Of a stretch of DNA of 64,000 nt, positions 44,580-52,830 are shown one piece after another. A program made the translations under genes and the position numbers. The stretch's first letter is position 1, and each line of letters starts with the position of its first letter. Under the pieces are notes generated by a model that had not been told where the DNA came from, did not search any database, and saw nothing but the letters and a program-made list of their open reading frames with translations. The DNA comes from Cladopsammia gracilis (Eukaryota > Cnidaria > Anthozoa > Scleractinia > Dendrophylliidae): positions 62,001 to 126,000 of the forward strand of contig JAJGOT010000759.1 of assembly GCA_022457155.1 (NCBI GenBank), in the 5' to 3' direction.

Positions 44580-44954
44580 TTACAAGTTTAAACGTTTCTT
44601 GACTTGCATGATTTTTTTCACAATTTTCTTCGTCAGGGTGTGTTTTCCCGGCAGGTTGGCAATCCCTCGGATCATTTTTTCATCCGCTTTCCACTTATCT
44701 TGCAACGTCTTGGCACGACCGTAATCGATGTCGTGTTGCTTGGCCAATCGATCCAACCGATTTTTCCCGGGATCCCCTCGTTTCAGGCGTTTGGCGAGAT
44801 GCGTCCCGGGTCCCATGTATTGATACCGCGGCCAATAAAATTCGATCCCCGTTTTGGCCAGTAACTTTTCAATGTCGAAACTTCCTCCGCGAATGGCTCT
44901 TTGTCGTCGGCGGGGAGCCTGCCTTCTCCGTTTGGGTGTTTGACCGCGCCCCAT
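44580..44954 (-). CDS. Parvovirus-type phospholipase A2 domain protein
   Basis: Downstream of a basic N-terminus (MGRGQTPKRRRQAPRRRQRA), the motif YMGPGTHLAKRL matches the Ca2+-binding YxGPG(T/N) loop, and KQHDIDYGRAKT matches the catalytic HDxxY of the PLA2 domain in parvovirus VP1. A basic tail follows. In parvoviruses this domain breaches endosomal membranes during entry. A similar role in a virion is inferred here. The frame is intact over about 125 codons. The upstream gene's TAG (44960) lies between two possible starts (44972 and 44954), so they are packed with overlap or a 5-nt gap. Confidence 0.8.
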   Translation of the reverse strand: MGRGQTPKRRRQAPRRRQRAIRGGSFDIEKLLAKTGIEFYWPRYQYMGPGTHLAKRLKRGDPGKNRLDRLAKQHDIDYGRAKTLQDKWKADEKMIRGIANLPGKHTLTKKIVKKIMQVKKRLNL

Positions 44955-44959
44955 CACTT

Positions 44960-45613
44960 CTAATCCAACCAACTCGTCTTGAGTTTCTCCAACTCCCTTT
45001 TCGCTCTTTTTTCGGGGGTCGCCTTGGCTTTGTCTCGGATCGCTTTTTGAGTTTTTGTCGCGACACTCCCTATCGTCTGTTTGGCTCGTTTCTTCCGAGT
45101 CCCGCTGGGGGAGGAGGACGTCGAGGGTCCGAGTGCCGACGCGGGCATGTCAAAGGGAAGTTGCCTTGCACGGATGGGTCTCGGAATACCCGAATGGGTC
45201 GTGAGTTTCTTGACGCTGACCTTTTTGGGGGCTCCTGTCGCTTTGGCCGGTTTTGGACCTGGCGCAGGCGTCGACGGGGTGCGTCCTTTTATCATGTGTT
45301 TGATGAAGGTGGATTTGGCCGCCTCGGCCAGATCCTCCTCCTCCGCCATCGGCGCCCCCACCCTCGTGCCTTGGACCCCCATGCCCGGTTGTCGCACGCG
45401 TTTGGTCCACACGCGTACTTGACGCGCCAAGGGTTTGGCCAACGCGACTTTGAGCCGCGAGTCCAGGTCACAGGTGAGCAACACGTCTTCTTCGGCCGAC
45501 AATGTTGCCGCCTTATTCAATCGACTCTCTTCCATCAAACGTTGCTTGTACTGTTCTTGCAATTGAAGAAACCGTCGAGGGTCGGTGACGGCTTGGGCCT
45601 GAAACGCGCTCAT
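44960..45613 (-). CDS. Basic Pro/Lys-rich viral protein, putative virion component
   Basis: The ATG at 45613 overlaps the stop of the preceding gene as ATGA. The protein of about 217 residues has a helical N-terminus (DPRRFLQLQEQYKQRLMEES), a middle with VALAKPLARQVRVWTKRVRQ and EEEDLAEAAKSTFIKHMIKG, and a Lys/Pro/Ala-rich C-terminus. Position between capsid-associated genes and PLA2, plus high basic charge, suggest a core or cement protein. No family was recognised. The frame is uninterrupted, in contrast to most neighbours. Confidence 0.6.
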   Translation of the reverse strand: MSAFQAQAVTDPRRFLQLQEQYKQRLMEESRLNKAATLSAEEDVLLTCDLDSRLKVALAKPLARQVRVWTKRVRQPGMGVQGTRVGAPMAEEEDLAEAAKSTFIKHMIKGRTPSTPAPGPKPAKATGAPKKVSVKKLTTHSGIPRPIRARQLPFDMPASALGPSTSSSPSGTRKKRAKQTIGSVATKTQKAIRDKAKATPEKRAKRELEKLKTSWLD

Positions 45614-45888
45614 GGTAATTCTTTGCCGCTTCCGTCTCCCAACACGTCGGCGTTGGCTCGGCAGTAGCGGCAGAGTTGGTGATCGCGTAGATTCAGCAAA
45701 TATTGACACAACACCTCCACGTGGTCCTCTTTTTGCCTCAATCGCTCGCGAAGCGTCTCGAGTTCTTTTTCGAGCCTCTCCACGTCTCGATTGCGACTTT
45801 GCAAGGTCTCCACCACGCGCTGTAAGGTGGCCTGACGTTCTTGTTCCCGTCGTTCCGTTCTTCTTATAAGGTGCGACACGTGATTCAT
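45610..45888 (-). CDS. Small coiled-coil viral protein with C-terminal Cys pair
   Basis: This 92-residue ORF starts at 45888 (MNHVSHLIRR) and is strongly heptad-patterned (RVVETLQSRNRDVERLEKEL, ETLRERLRQKEDHVEVL), ending with LCRYCRAN. Its TGA overlaps the next ATG by 4 nt (ATGA at 45610-45613). The upstream gene reads into it in the same frame because that gene is frameshifted, so the initiator is chosen as the first Met of the coiled coil. It could oligomerise. The role is unknown. Confidence 0.6.
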   Translation of the reverse strand: MNHVSHLIRRTERREQERQATLQRVVETLQSRNRDVERLEKELETLRERLRQKEDHVEVLCQYLLNLRDHQLCRYCRANADVLGDGSGKELP

Positions 45889-45899
45889 CGCGACTTGAG

Positions 45900-46206
45900 G
45901 GCTCTTTCGCAGATGCAATTCAACCCGCGCCAGAGACCCGCCCCCGTTTGTGATTGCATGGTCTCTCGACGTCTTTTTATTGAATTCGTTTTTTCGCCAT
46001 GTCACGCAAGGCCTGGCGGTGGGGAAGTAGCACTCGATAATTGGCACGGGAGAGGGGACCGAGCCCCGTAACGTGTTAATCGCTAATTCGCTGATGGAAT
46101 TGATTTGATACGCATTGGCCAATTGCAATTGTTCGCGTCGTCGATGCTGATCGGCTTCCTTCAAGACATTTTTCAAGAAGGGCAATTGACGATGGATGCG
46201 ACGCAT
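45900..46206 (-). pseudogene. Conserved Polinton small protein (RIHRQLP type), frameshifted
   Basis: The N-terminus MRRIHRQLPFLKNVLKEADQ and ISELAINTLRGSVP match a small protein common in cnidarian Polinton-like elements. After LRGSV the homologous continuation (LSRANYRVLLPHRQALRDMA) is in another frame and soon meets a stop, so a frameshift near 46055 truncates it. TATAAAG at 46256-46262 lies 50-56 bp upstream of the ATG. The biochemical role is unknown. In related elements the same family ends in a hydrophobic tail. Confidence 0.6.
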
Positions 46207-46255
46207 GACGAACCAAAACTCTCGGATCGACCGCCGTCCGTTAGCATCGTGTCCG

Positions 46256-46262
46256 CTTTATA
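46256..46262 (-). promoter_or_regulatory. TATA box (TATAAAG)
   Basis: The minus-strand TATAAAG lies about 50 bp before the ATG at 46206 and behind the stop of the previous gene (46324). It is part of the gene-by-gene TATA series. Confidence 0.65.
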
Positions 46263-46323
46263 CTCTGCGGCTTTCTCTCACTCTCTTGTTTTCTGTTTTT
46301 CACCTCCCTTTTCGCGTCGCGGC

Positions 46324-46522
46324 TTACAAGGCTTTTTTGGCCCCGAACCCCGCCGCGCCTCCCGCAGCACCCAAGGCGGCCGCTTTTCCCGCGGCGATCA
46401 AGGCGGGCACGGCCAATGCCAGTAAAGGAAACACGCCTCCATGTTGAAGACCGCGAGTTCGTCGTGTTTTCACCGGGTATCGACGCAGGGCACGACGTCG
46501 TAGTTGTCTTTTTTTTCGGCAT
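46324..46522 (-). pseudogene. Small viral protein with Gly/Ala hydrophobic tail
   Basis: A Lys/Thr-rich start at 46522 (MPKKKTTTTSCPAS) is followed, after a frameshift near 46440, by QHGGVFPLLALAVPALIAAG and an Ala/Gly-rich end GFGAKKAL before TAA. The amphipathic or hydrophobic tail after a QxGG motif is typical of small Polinton/adintovirus virion proteins compared with adenovirus pX or pVI. The function is inferred only. A TATA box lies about 60 bp upstream. Confidence 0.5.
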
Positions 46523-46577
46523 GACCAAGGTCGTGTGTCGACGGAAAAATGATGATTTCCTCGGAGGCCTCTCGGCC

Positions 46578-46586
46578 GTTTTTATA
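46578..46586 (-). promoter_or_regulatory. TATA box (TATAAAAAC)
   Basis: It lies about 56-64 bp before the ATG at 46522 and overlaps the 3' end of the preceding gene, whose stop is at 46582. Confidence 0.7.
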
Positions 46587-46872
46587 GTCCCCGAAGAAGT
46601 CGTTTGACACGTTGAACGGCCCACGTGGCTTTCCTTTGGATCCCTCGCACGGTACTGGACATTTTTCGGGCCACCCCTCTAGCCCCACTCTTGACGGTTT
46701 CTTTGGCCAATTCTTTCGCGGCTTTTTTCGCCAAGGTCCCCACGGATTGGCCTCCCATGAGCGATTTCACCGCGCGCAGGATGGGAGGAAGCAACTCTTC
46801 CAAACTAGCGCCGCGTTGAAGACCCCTCGTCTGCCGCCTTCGACGTCTTTTCACGGCACGGCGTTTTGGCAT
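46582..46872 (-). CDS. Basic core-like viral protein
   Basis: From the ATG at 46872 the protein of about 96 residues begins MPKRRAVKRRRRRQTRGLQR, continues with a helix (ELLPPILRAVKSLMGG) and an Ala/Lys-rich segment (LAKKAAKELAKETVKSGARG), and ends RVKRLLRGL. Arg/Lys clusters around a hydrophobic helix resemble adenovirus core proteins pVII/pX, which condense DNA. This is an analogy of composition, not a demonstrated homology. An in-frame ATG at 46911 overlaps the TATA box, so the later start is preferred. The frame is intact. Confidence 0.6.
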   Translation of the reverse strand: MPKRRAVKRRRRRQTRGLQRGASLEELLPPILRAVKSLMGGQSVGTLAKKAAKELAKETVKSGARGVARKMSSTVRGIQRKATWAVQRVKRLLRGL

Positions 46873-46910
46873 CCTGTCGTCCAACAATGAAGAGGGCAGG
46901 TTCCCTTCCA

Positions 46911-46920
46911 TTTTTTTATA
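46911..46920 (-). promoter_or_regulatory. TATA box (TATAAAAAAA)
   Basis: It lies 39-48 bp before the ATG at 46872 and overlaps the stop codon (46916-46918) of the upstream gene. Confidence 0.75.
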
Positions 46921-47215
46921 GGAAGATCAGGTGTCGACGTAGTTCCGGAGGAATGCGTTGTCTCGCTTGTTGGAGGGTTCGTTTCATCCATTTTCCCACG
47001 GCGACACTGCCTTTGGCCAACGCCAAGGCTTGCGCTTCTTTGGAGGCGCCTTTGGTCAAGGTGCCCACCAATTTTTTTCCAAAGGTCCGTTGCAGGTCGC
47101 GAAATAACACGGGAAGGAGATTTCCTCCCTGTTGTTGTTGGTGTTGGGACCTTCCACGCCACCGTCGTCAGATGCGGGGGGTCGTGCGTCGGCGAACACC
47201 GTTGCCTCGAACCAT
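46916..47215 (-). pseudogene. Basic core-like viral protein with in-frame TGA
   Basis: The ATG at 47215 begins MVRGNGVRRRTTPRI, then TGA (47168-47170) interrupts the frame, which continues with a Gln-rich turn and VLFRDLQRTFGKKLVGTLTK, GASKEAQALALAKGSVAVGK and IPPELRRHLIFL. A CGA-to-TGA change would explain the stop, since Arg flanks it on both sides. Composition again suggests a DNA-binding core protein. Apart from the TGA the frame is clean. A CATAAAAAAAGG box lies about 45 bp upstream. Confidence 0.6.
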
Positions 47216-47255
47216 CGCGGTCGTCTGCACCGAAGTGGGTGTCTTTGTGTTCTCT

Positions 47256-47267
47256 CCTTTTTTTATG
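47256..47267 (-). promoter_or_regulatory. TATA-like box (CATAAAAAAAGG)
   Basis: It lies 41-52 bp before the ATG at 47215 and overlaps the 3' end of the preceding gene. CATAAAA variants of TATA recur in this element. Confidence 0.65.
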
Positions 47268-47759
47268 GATTGGTGATGCGGGAGGATGTCCGTCGTACGG
47301 TGGGAGCTTCGCCGTTGTCTTCGTACACCGTGGTCACGGTATTGGTATGCGTGATATTGCGTATGCGACGGTTGCGGGCTTGCTGTCTGGCATCTTCCGC
47401 CAACAGATCCATTTGTCGACGCATGTCCTCTTGATTGCGTCGATTGGCCGGGGTCTCGACGACCTCTGGGTCGCCTGCCTCGTCTGCGAGGGGTACGAGG
47501 CGGGAGGGCGATGACGACGACGAGTAGGAGGAGGGGGACCGGTCGGGTTCAGGTCTTGAGGGGGCGAAAACGCCGTTGACACCCCCACTCCCGCCGGACG
47601 CGACGTGGCGACGGGTTGGGGGCTCGTGCCTACTCCGGCCGGCGACAGTGTGGCCCAAAACCGTTCCATTTGTTCCAGGTAAGCCGGATCCAGGAGGGCG
47701 TCGTCGCTCTCCCGCGCATCGTGAATGACTTGCGGGGAGGGTGAGCTATCACGACTCAT
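47263..47759 (-). pseudogene. Unknown Pro/Ser-rich viral protein, one frameshift
   Basis: The start at 47759 (MSRDSSPSPQVIHDARESDD) gives an acidic N-terminus (ALLDPAYLEQMERFWATLSP) and a Pro/Ser-rich middle. Near 47575 the sense moves to a second frame, with SPSSYSSSSSPSRLVPLADE and NRRNQEDMRRQMDLLAEDAR, ending TSSRITNP. Its ATG overlaps the ATPase stop as ATGA (47756-47759). No domain was recognised. Location next to the packaging ATPase suggests a virion-assembly or minor structural role, which is inference. Confidence 0.5.
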
Positions 47760-50449
47760 GTCGTTTCTTCAAAGACCACTGGAGGCACTTCTCGTTCTCG
47801 CGCATTCGTCCACAACCGAAACCGATCGTCGGAGGCCGGGTGGAGGTCCAACATTAAATAGCCAAAGGGTATCTGCGTGCAGAGGTTAAACACTTCCATC
47901 ACCCCCTGCCATTTCTCCGGGAACGCTTGCAACGCCAAATTTCGCATGCCCGTGCGATCGCGCGGATTCTTGAAGGCGATAACATAATGCGCATTTCGGT
48001 TGCACGGTGGTCGGTTTCCATGGGTTTTCCTCCCGCAACTTCAAAGCTTGCTGGCGCAAAAAGTATCAGCGGTAGATCTCATTTGAAGTGAACTGCCTTT
48101 CAAAAATGGCAGCGAGTAGGTTAAGCGCTAAGACATTTTAAAAAAATCTTATTCCTCTAGGTATATAGTTATAGAGCGTGAAATAAAAAAGGGTCCGTTT
48201 TTGTTATTGAGATCAAGTGAAATTAAAATTCTCCATAGAAAAAGAGTAGATAAAAATAGTACGATTTGCCGAAAAGAAACCCAACTCTGTCAACCGTTAC
48301 AGTCCTTGTTACGCTATGCGAGATATATCGACCCGATGTTGTAGCAGTTCAGGGCTGCTCACGGGAAATACGCTCGAGCTAGTATGGCCAATATTGTATA
48401 GTTTTATTAAGGAAATGGGAATTTCTATTTCTTCCAAGATAATAACTAGACTGTCAAGTCCCCCAATGTTATTAATGCCATTTGGAATTTTATACAAACA
48501 CCTTTGGGTTTCGGTTTACAAAGGATACAGAGGGAGCACGGACAATAGAGAGAGGATAACCCTGAAGATAACAAAGGCTAAACCAGCGGCAAATATATGA
48601 TATTAAACCCAGGCGACTTTCAGGGAGGAATTTTCTCTCAAAGCGATACTTCGAAAATATAACACAAGACGGTCGTGTGATTAGATCCATGCACTACAAT
48701 CGGCAATCCCAATTGTCCCGTTCATCTGGACTTTTCATTACAACAGAAGGTCACAATTACATTTTGAGTCGATACGTTCGAAACGATTTTATCAAATAAT
48801 TCACTTTGCAGAAGCGATGAACCAAGATTAACTTCGGGACGAATTTAGGAGCAAATCGACGTTTTGTTTTCTGTGTATATGACCTATTGACATCATTAAT
48901 ATATCAACAACAGACACGGAATAAACAGTATTTATTCCTTCCAAATAAATGTATATTTGTATAAACGCATTCCACGACTTCACTGGATTGCATATTTTAT
49001 AATAGCTGGAAATAGAGCGAAGCTCACAGGAAATAATCTTGCTTTCACTAAAATACAAAACGTTGAAAGAAATGAAAGAAACTATAAGTAATTTTAGCCA
49101 TAGCGAAAATATCCCCAGGTGAATCCATCTTGTCACAACTACCTCAAGCGTTTGTTATGGTTATGAAATGAAGACCGCAGTACAAACCTAATATTTCTTG
49201 AAAAACTCTTCTGCTCCTCTGTATAGCTTTCCAAAGCAAGAGAGCATGTTCTTCCCGAGACAAGGCGTCCTCTGTGACCTACAGTTTATCCAAGCTCTCT
49301 TGAACCGCTGCCTATGCCAGATAATTTATATTGTGAAGATGTGTTCCAGAACCCATTTACTTGGCGTTTTAACATTTCGTTTCTACATTTTCCGTTATTT
49401 CCGAAACTTTAAACGGCTATTTCAGGTCTGCAGTGGAAAATCAACATCTGATCGTCGGTCAGAGGAATTCAAGATGGCGGCCGAAACAGATCACGGAAGA
49501 AAATCGAGTTTACAGGACACTTTCTCGCGTCGATTCTTCTAAAGAAATCAGCGGAGACGACGCCATTACAACTAAACTCTATTTTCAACTTAGGGATGTA
49601 GGGCATTCTGGGTAAAACAAACACAAAACCGACCCAAATATTACCATTAAGGGAGGAAAGAGGGACATTTTACTGAATATCTTCAAGCCATTTGCCTTTA
49701 CAGTAAAGTACCCTAAGTAAAAATTTGTTCCTATTGTCCAAAGACTCCGGAAAAAAAATGAGGCCAGTTCCGTTTACGTCAATGCTTGTGTAAACCCATT
49801 TTTTAGTGCGAATGTAGCTCACTTGGCCAAGCTATTTGACACTGGTATGAACAAAGAAAGATTAAATCTTATTTAAGGGGATGAATTTAGGTCTAGTTCT
49901 ATTAGTTAGTGTTAAAAGTGTACTTTAGAAAGCATTATTCTTCTAAAGCCACCGAAATTTCTTCTTGGCGTAAACAATTGTTGCTCTGCAAATGGCGACA
50001 GCGTCGTCACGTGACCTCTAGGTTAGCAACGGAAGGATTTCTCATAGCAACCGACCACCGTGTTGATGGTCTTGGCAAATTTGCCGGGCGGAAGCAAATC
50101 TTGCATCAAATAAAACATCGTGACGTTGCGATGATGGGACTCTTTGGTGAATAAATCCAACACGCGCTTGTCGTTGCCCCCTTCTCCATGAGATCGTCCA
50201 ACACCAGAATATCGCCCCCTCGACCCTCGAACCATTGTCCCAAGTGAGAGGGGGTCGGGATGCCTCGATGAAATCGAATGCCTTTCTTCTTCATGCGAGA
50301 AAGCGGGGTTGCGAGATCCAGTAACAGTACACGATCCGAGCCGGGGTCCGTTGAAACACGCGTTGTTCCGTCAACATCTCGTCCAGCAATTGGGTTTTGC
50401 CGCACCCCGAAGGGCCGCCGACCATGACGCTACTCGGCATTCGAATCAT
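47756..50449 (-). pseudogene. Packaging ATPase (FtsK/HerA type), split by a transposon
   Basis: The N-terminus at 50449 (MIRMPSSVMVGGPSGCGKTQ) carries Walker A. A second frame holds MKKKGIRFHRGIPTPSHLGQ and Walker B (GGDILVLDDLM). A third frame holds VLDLFTKESHHRNVTMFYLM and QDLLPPGKFAKTI, the sensor region. Frameshifts therefore lie near 50335 and 50185. The coding sequence is then cut by the 2.06-kb CACTA-like element (48003-50062) and resumes with NPRDRTGMRNLALQAFPEKW to its stop at 47756. The family packages viral DNA into capsids. Its start overlaps the preceding stop (ATGA). Confidence 0.88.
48003..50062. mobile_element. CACTA-like element inserted in the viral ATPase
   Basis: Its ends CACGGTGGTCGGTTTCCATGG and (inverse) CACGGTGGTCGGTTGCTATG are those of the palindrome at 20609-21622, and a TTG duplication flanks it (48000-48002 and 50063-50065). 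The interior is AT-rich, unlike the surrounding virus. It has no recognisable transposase, and its short ORFs (48316, 49198) lack domains. Removing the element and one TTG restores continuity of the ATPase reading frame at the junction, which proves that it arrived after viral integration. Confidence 0.88.
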
Positions 50450-50712
50450 CGTGCCATGTAGTGACGGTACCATCGAGGGGTGCGTTGTTTTATGAGGGTG
50501 GCCACGCATTCCCTGACGTGGGTTTCCCCGGAAGACTGAAGCGCGGTCCCCCAGGCATCCCAAGCGCCTCGTTCGGCCAAGGCACGCAATCGACGATAAT
50601 GACGATAATCCCATCGATTCCACAAGACATCCTCGGGGTGTTACAGAATCTCTCCCCATTCCATCTCCCTCAGGCTTTGAATCACTTTTTGCGCATCTTG
50701 TCTGGTGATCAT
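50446..50712 (-). pseudogene. Small viral protein preceding the ATPase, one stop
   Basis: The ATG at 50712 opens MITRQDAQKVIQSLREMEWG, a TAA interrupts after 23 codons, and the same frame continues with HPEDVLWNRWDYRHYRRLRA, then ALAERGAWDAWGTALQSS and TLIKQRTPRWYRHYMAR. The TGA overlaps the ATPase start (ATGA at 50446-50449). The Trp/Arg-rich 88-codon protein matches no family I know. Its conserved frame on both sides of the stop argues that it was a real gene. Confidence 0.5.
50487..50494 (-). promoter_or_regulatory. TATA-like box (CATAAAAC) before the ATPase
   Basis: It lies 38-45 bp before the ATPase ATG and inside the preceding small gene. It fits the same spacing rule as the other boxes. 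Confidence 0.5.
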
Positions 50713-50719
50713 GTTTGTT

Positions 50720-50998
50720 TCACACTTCCCAAGGTTTGCGTCGACCGCTATAATGACCCGTGGCACCCGTCACGCCCATCCTTTTGTAGGATTTCATTTT
50801 TCCCAGTTGGTATCCCAGTTTGGCCGCCGAGGCTAGCACGGTTAAGATCCCGCCAGTCTGCTCTCGTTTGCGTCGCAACGCCTCACCCATCTGCCCGCGT
50901 TTTCCTAACGCCGTCAAAAAGGAGGGACTGGGTCCCGACTTACCCGAGAACCCTCGGGTGCGTCGTCGTCGTCGTTTGGTTCGATTCTCTTTCGGCAT
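50720..50998 (-). CDS. Small basic viral protein (PX-like)
   Basis: From the ATG at 50998 this 92-residue protein has a basic start (MPKENRTKRRRRRTRGFSGK), then LTALGKRGQMGEALRRKREQ, a hydrophobic helix TGGILTVLASAAKLGYQLGK, and a tail MKSYKRMGVTGATGHYSGRR. A basic start plus a Gly/Ala hydrophobic helix is the usual layout of small Polinton/adintovirus core proteins. The frame extends upstream through the tRNA-like gene, but that part is not protein-like. CATAAAAAG lies about 55 bp upstream. No lesions are seen. Confidence 0.6.
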   Translation of the reverse strand: MPKENRTKRRRRRTRGFSGKSGPSPSFLTALGKRGQMGEALRRKREQTGGILTVLASAAKLGYQLGKMKSYKRMGVTGATGHYSGRRKPWEV

Positions 50999-51050
50999 GT
51001 TGAAGAGGTGTCCCGAAAAAACAATGATTCCCTCCCAGAAAGGGGTGGCT

Positions 51051-51059
51051 CTTTTTATG
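51051..51059 (-). promoter_or_regulatory. TATA-like box (CATAAAAAG)
   Basis: It lies 53-61 bp before the ATG at 50998, between the tRNA-like gene's T-run and the coding start. Confidence 0.6.
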
Positions 51060-51080
51060 AAGAAAAAGAAAAAGAGAGAG
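51060..51080 (-). terminator. Pol III terminator-like T runs after the tRNA-like gene
   Basis: On the minus strand two T5 runs separated by a C follow the tRNA-like 3' end after about 10 nt. A run of four or more T is the standard Pol III stop signal. Confidence 0.6.
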
Positions 51081-51081
51081 A

Positions 51082-51153
51082 TGCAATGACCAGGAGTCGA
51101 ACCTGGGTCTCTGCGGCCACAACGCAGCGTCTTTACCACTAGACCATCAGAGC
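51082..51153 (-). tRNA. tRNA-His (GTG)-like gene inside the viral structural block
   Basis: Read on the minus strand, the cloverleaf has a D arm GTCTAGTGGTAAAGAC, an anticodon arm CTGCGTTGTGGCCGCAG with anticodon GTG, and a T arm CCAGGTTCGACTCCTGG with perfect stems. The acceptor stem (GCTCTGA/TCATTGC) has two mismatches. A box (TGGTCTAGTGG) and B box (GGTTCGACTCC) are intact, and T runs follow. It lies between the capsid gene and a small basic gene, on their strand. It could be a captured host tRNA-His, a tRNA-derived Pol III RNA of the virus, or an old insertion. The mismatches make a charged tRNA less likely. Confidence 0.75.
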
Positions 51154-51219
51154 ATTCGCGGTCAAATGGGTCTGCTTTTGTCTATTGAATGATAAAACAA
51201 TGCACCGGAAACCTTTTTT

Positions 51220-52632
51220 TCAACCACTTGTTTTTTTTTTAGTTTTTTTAACAACAACCATAACAATAACAACAACAACTGTTTTTTTGCCATCCACTTC
51301 AAATAGATTTTCAAACTCGCCCCAGACCAACACGGTGATATTGGTATTCAGAGCAGCCTGGAAATCAATTTCCACGCGCAAATTGCCAGCTTGTTTCAGG
51401 TGTCGGTAATGTGGGTCGTCCGCCACGCCCGAGGGCACATTGTTGTACGCGAACAACGTGCATTGTCCACGTTGCCCCCAATCCTCCGGTCTCACCATGG
51501 AGGAACCGTGGTGCTGCAACCGTTCACACGCTTCCAGGAACCGACGGTACCCCTTCAAATCTTTCAAATTATCATTTCCATTCAACTCCAGCGTGGGATA
51601 CGGGTATTCTTCGCCATCCACCAGTTGCTTGATGCGGGTCACCCCAAATTTTTGAAAAGCAAACGGATGCCATTCCACATCGCCGTTGAACGCCCGACTG
51701 TCCACCAACGCCACGATCATCCGATCGGGCACTTTTCCCACAAACACGTTATCTTCCGTCAATTTGGTCGTCCGTCCATCCAACGAGAAGGACCGGATCT
51801 CGCTTCTCACCACCGGGTACTTGTCCGTCTGTCGCTTGCTTTTTCGATCGGTTTGTAGCGCGCTGTACACCGTGGGATTCAAACACACTCGGCACAAATG
51901 CAGGGTCACTTTCAGATCCTCGTGGCTCAACGTTACCATGCGTTTCACGCCCGCGCCACTCGTCTTGGTGCCAAAGGTGAAAAAGTCAGGGGAATGGCAA
52001 AACAGTTCCAAGACCATTTCTACTCCCGGGGTGAGAAGGCGTCCCGTGTGAAAGGCTTCCAGGTGCGGTTTGATCAGGAACGTCACCGTCTAGTTGCCGC
52101 GAAATCGCACGGAGGCACTTTTCAGGGCTTGCACCGAATTGTGCAACCATCCGGCCGTGGTGGGCAGGTCGTCGTTGGCGCTGCCGGCTTGGATCCGAGG
52201 GACGATATCCAATTGATTCACCCACCCTTGCGCGGCCAGCAAGTTCTCTCCTTCCTCTCTATTAAAATTCAAGATGGTTTCTAGGAATGGCTTGTACGTG
52301 TACGTGTCCGTCTGTTCGCTCATGAGGGCTCCATTGAATCGCAGATTCATTTGTTTGAAGATGGAATGCGCAATGTTGTTGACCGCGTACACGAATCGGG
52401 TGTCGTCGGCGTCCTAGGCGGCATTCGCATCCGCCACCAGGCCGTTGGTGGACGCCGAGTGCAAACGCATTTCCAGTTCCAAATAACTTCGATCCAAATT
52501 GCAAAAATCATCCAACGCTTGCACCGTGAAGGTAATGGGTCGAATCCCCGTGATGGACGGGCTGTACTTGATCGTCCGATACTCCTGCCGAGCAATTTCG
52601 GTCGTGGGAATCGAAAACGATTCCAAAGACAT
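51220..52632 (-). pseudogene. Major capsid protein (hexon-like, F54H12.2-related)
   Basis: The start at 52632 (MSLESFSIPTTEIARQEYRT) opens a single frame of about 470 codons. It carries hallmarks of the double jelly-roll capsid protein of Polintons/adintoviruses: NNIAHSIFKQMNLRFNGALM, SEQTDTYTYKPFLETILNF, HLEAFHTGRLLTPGVEMVLE and the C-terminal GYRRFLEACERLQ. Metazoan copies are usually annotated as F54H12.2-like. Only two TAG codons (52414-52416 and about 52091) interrupt it, both explicable as CAG-to-TAG, with no frameshift. The last 20 codons (Val- and Lys-rich) look like read-through of a non-coding tail. It would form the capsid shell. Confidence 0.9.
51254..51290. repeat. ACAACAA-type simple repeat at the capsid gene end
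   Basis: Plus-strand AACAACAACCATAACAATAA-like sequence encodes the Val-rich tail of the capsid frame. It is low-complexity and probably non-coding. Confidence 0.5.
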
Positions 52633-52682
52633 GGTTGCGTTCAGGTGCGTGGGCGTTTGCGTTTCCGTGGGCGCGCGTGGGC

Positions 52683-52692
52683 CTTTTTTATG
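52683..52692 (-). promoter_or_regulatory. TATA-like box (CATAAAAAAG) of the capsid gene
   Basis: It lies about 51-60 bp before the capsid ATG. A 70-bp tandem duplication sits directly upstream. Confidence 0.7.
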
Positions 52693-52713
52693 TATCTGGT
52701 GAGTCGATAACCC

Positions 52714-52823
52714 GGTGGAGGCGCCACGTCCGACGAGATCCAACCTCCGCGTTGACGTTGTCGTCGAGTGAACCAATACCCCTGTGGAGGCGCCACGTCC
52801 GACGAGATCCAACCCCCGCGTTG
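52714..52823. repeat. 70-bp tandem duplication upstream of the capsid gene
   Basis: GTGGAGGCGCCACGTCCGACG followed by AGATCCAACCTCCGCGTTG occurs at about 52716-52754, and nearly identically at 52785-52823. The minus strand of each copy contains GACGTGGC, a CRE-like word also found twice in the promoter near 56.96-57.0 kb. TATA-type boxes lie beside the pair (52831-52840 and 52683-52692), so this may be a duplicated upstream promoter element of the capsid gene. Confidence 0.75.
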
Positions 52824-52830
52824 GACTGGA

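Noticed and set aside
44936..45667. 243-codon plus-strand ORF
   Set aside because: Antisense of the basic viral protein on the minus strand, with no domain of its own.
46324..47215. Adenain-type cysteine protease among the small viral genes
   Set aside because: No His/Asp(Glu)/Cys triad pattern could be found in any frame of this segment.
50720..51139. 139-codon ORF including the tRNA-like region as coding
   Set aside because: The first 47 codons translate the tRNA cloverleaf and its T runs; the protein-like part begins at 50998.
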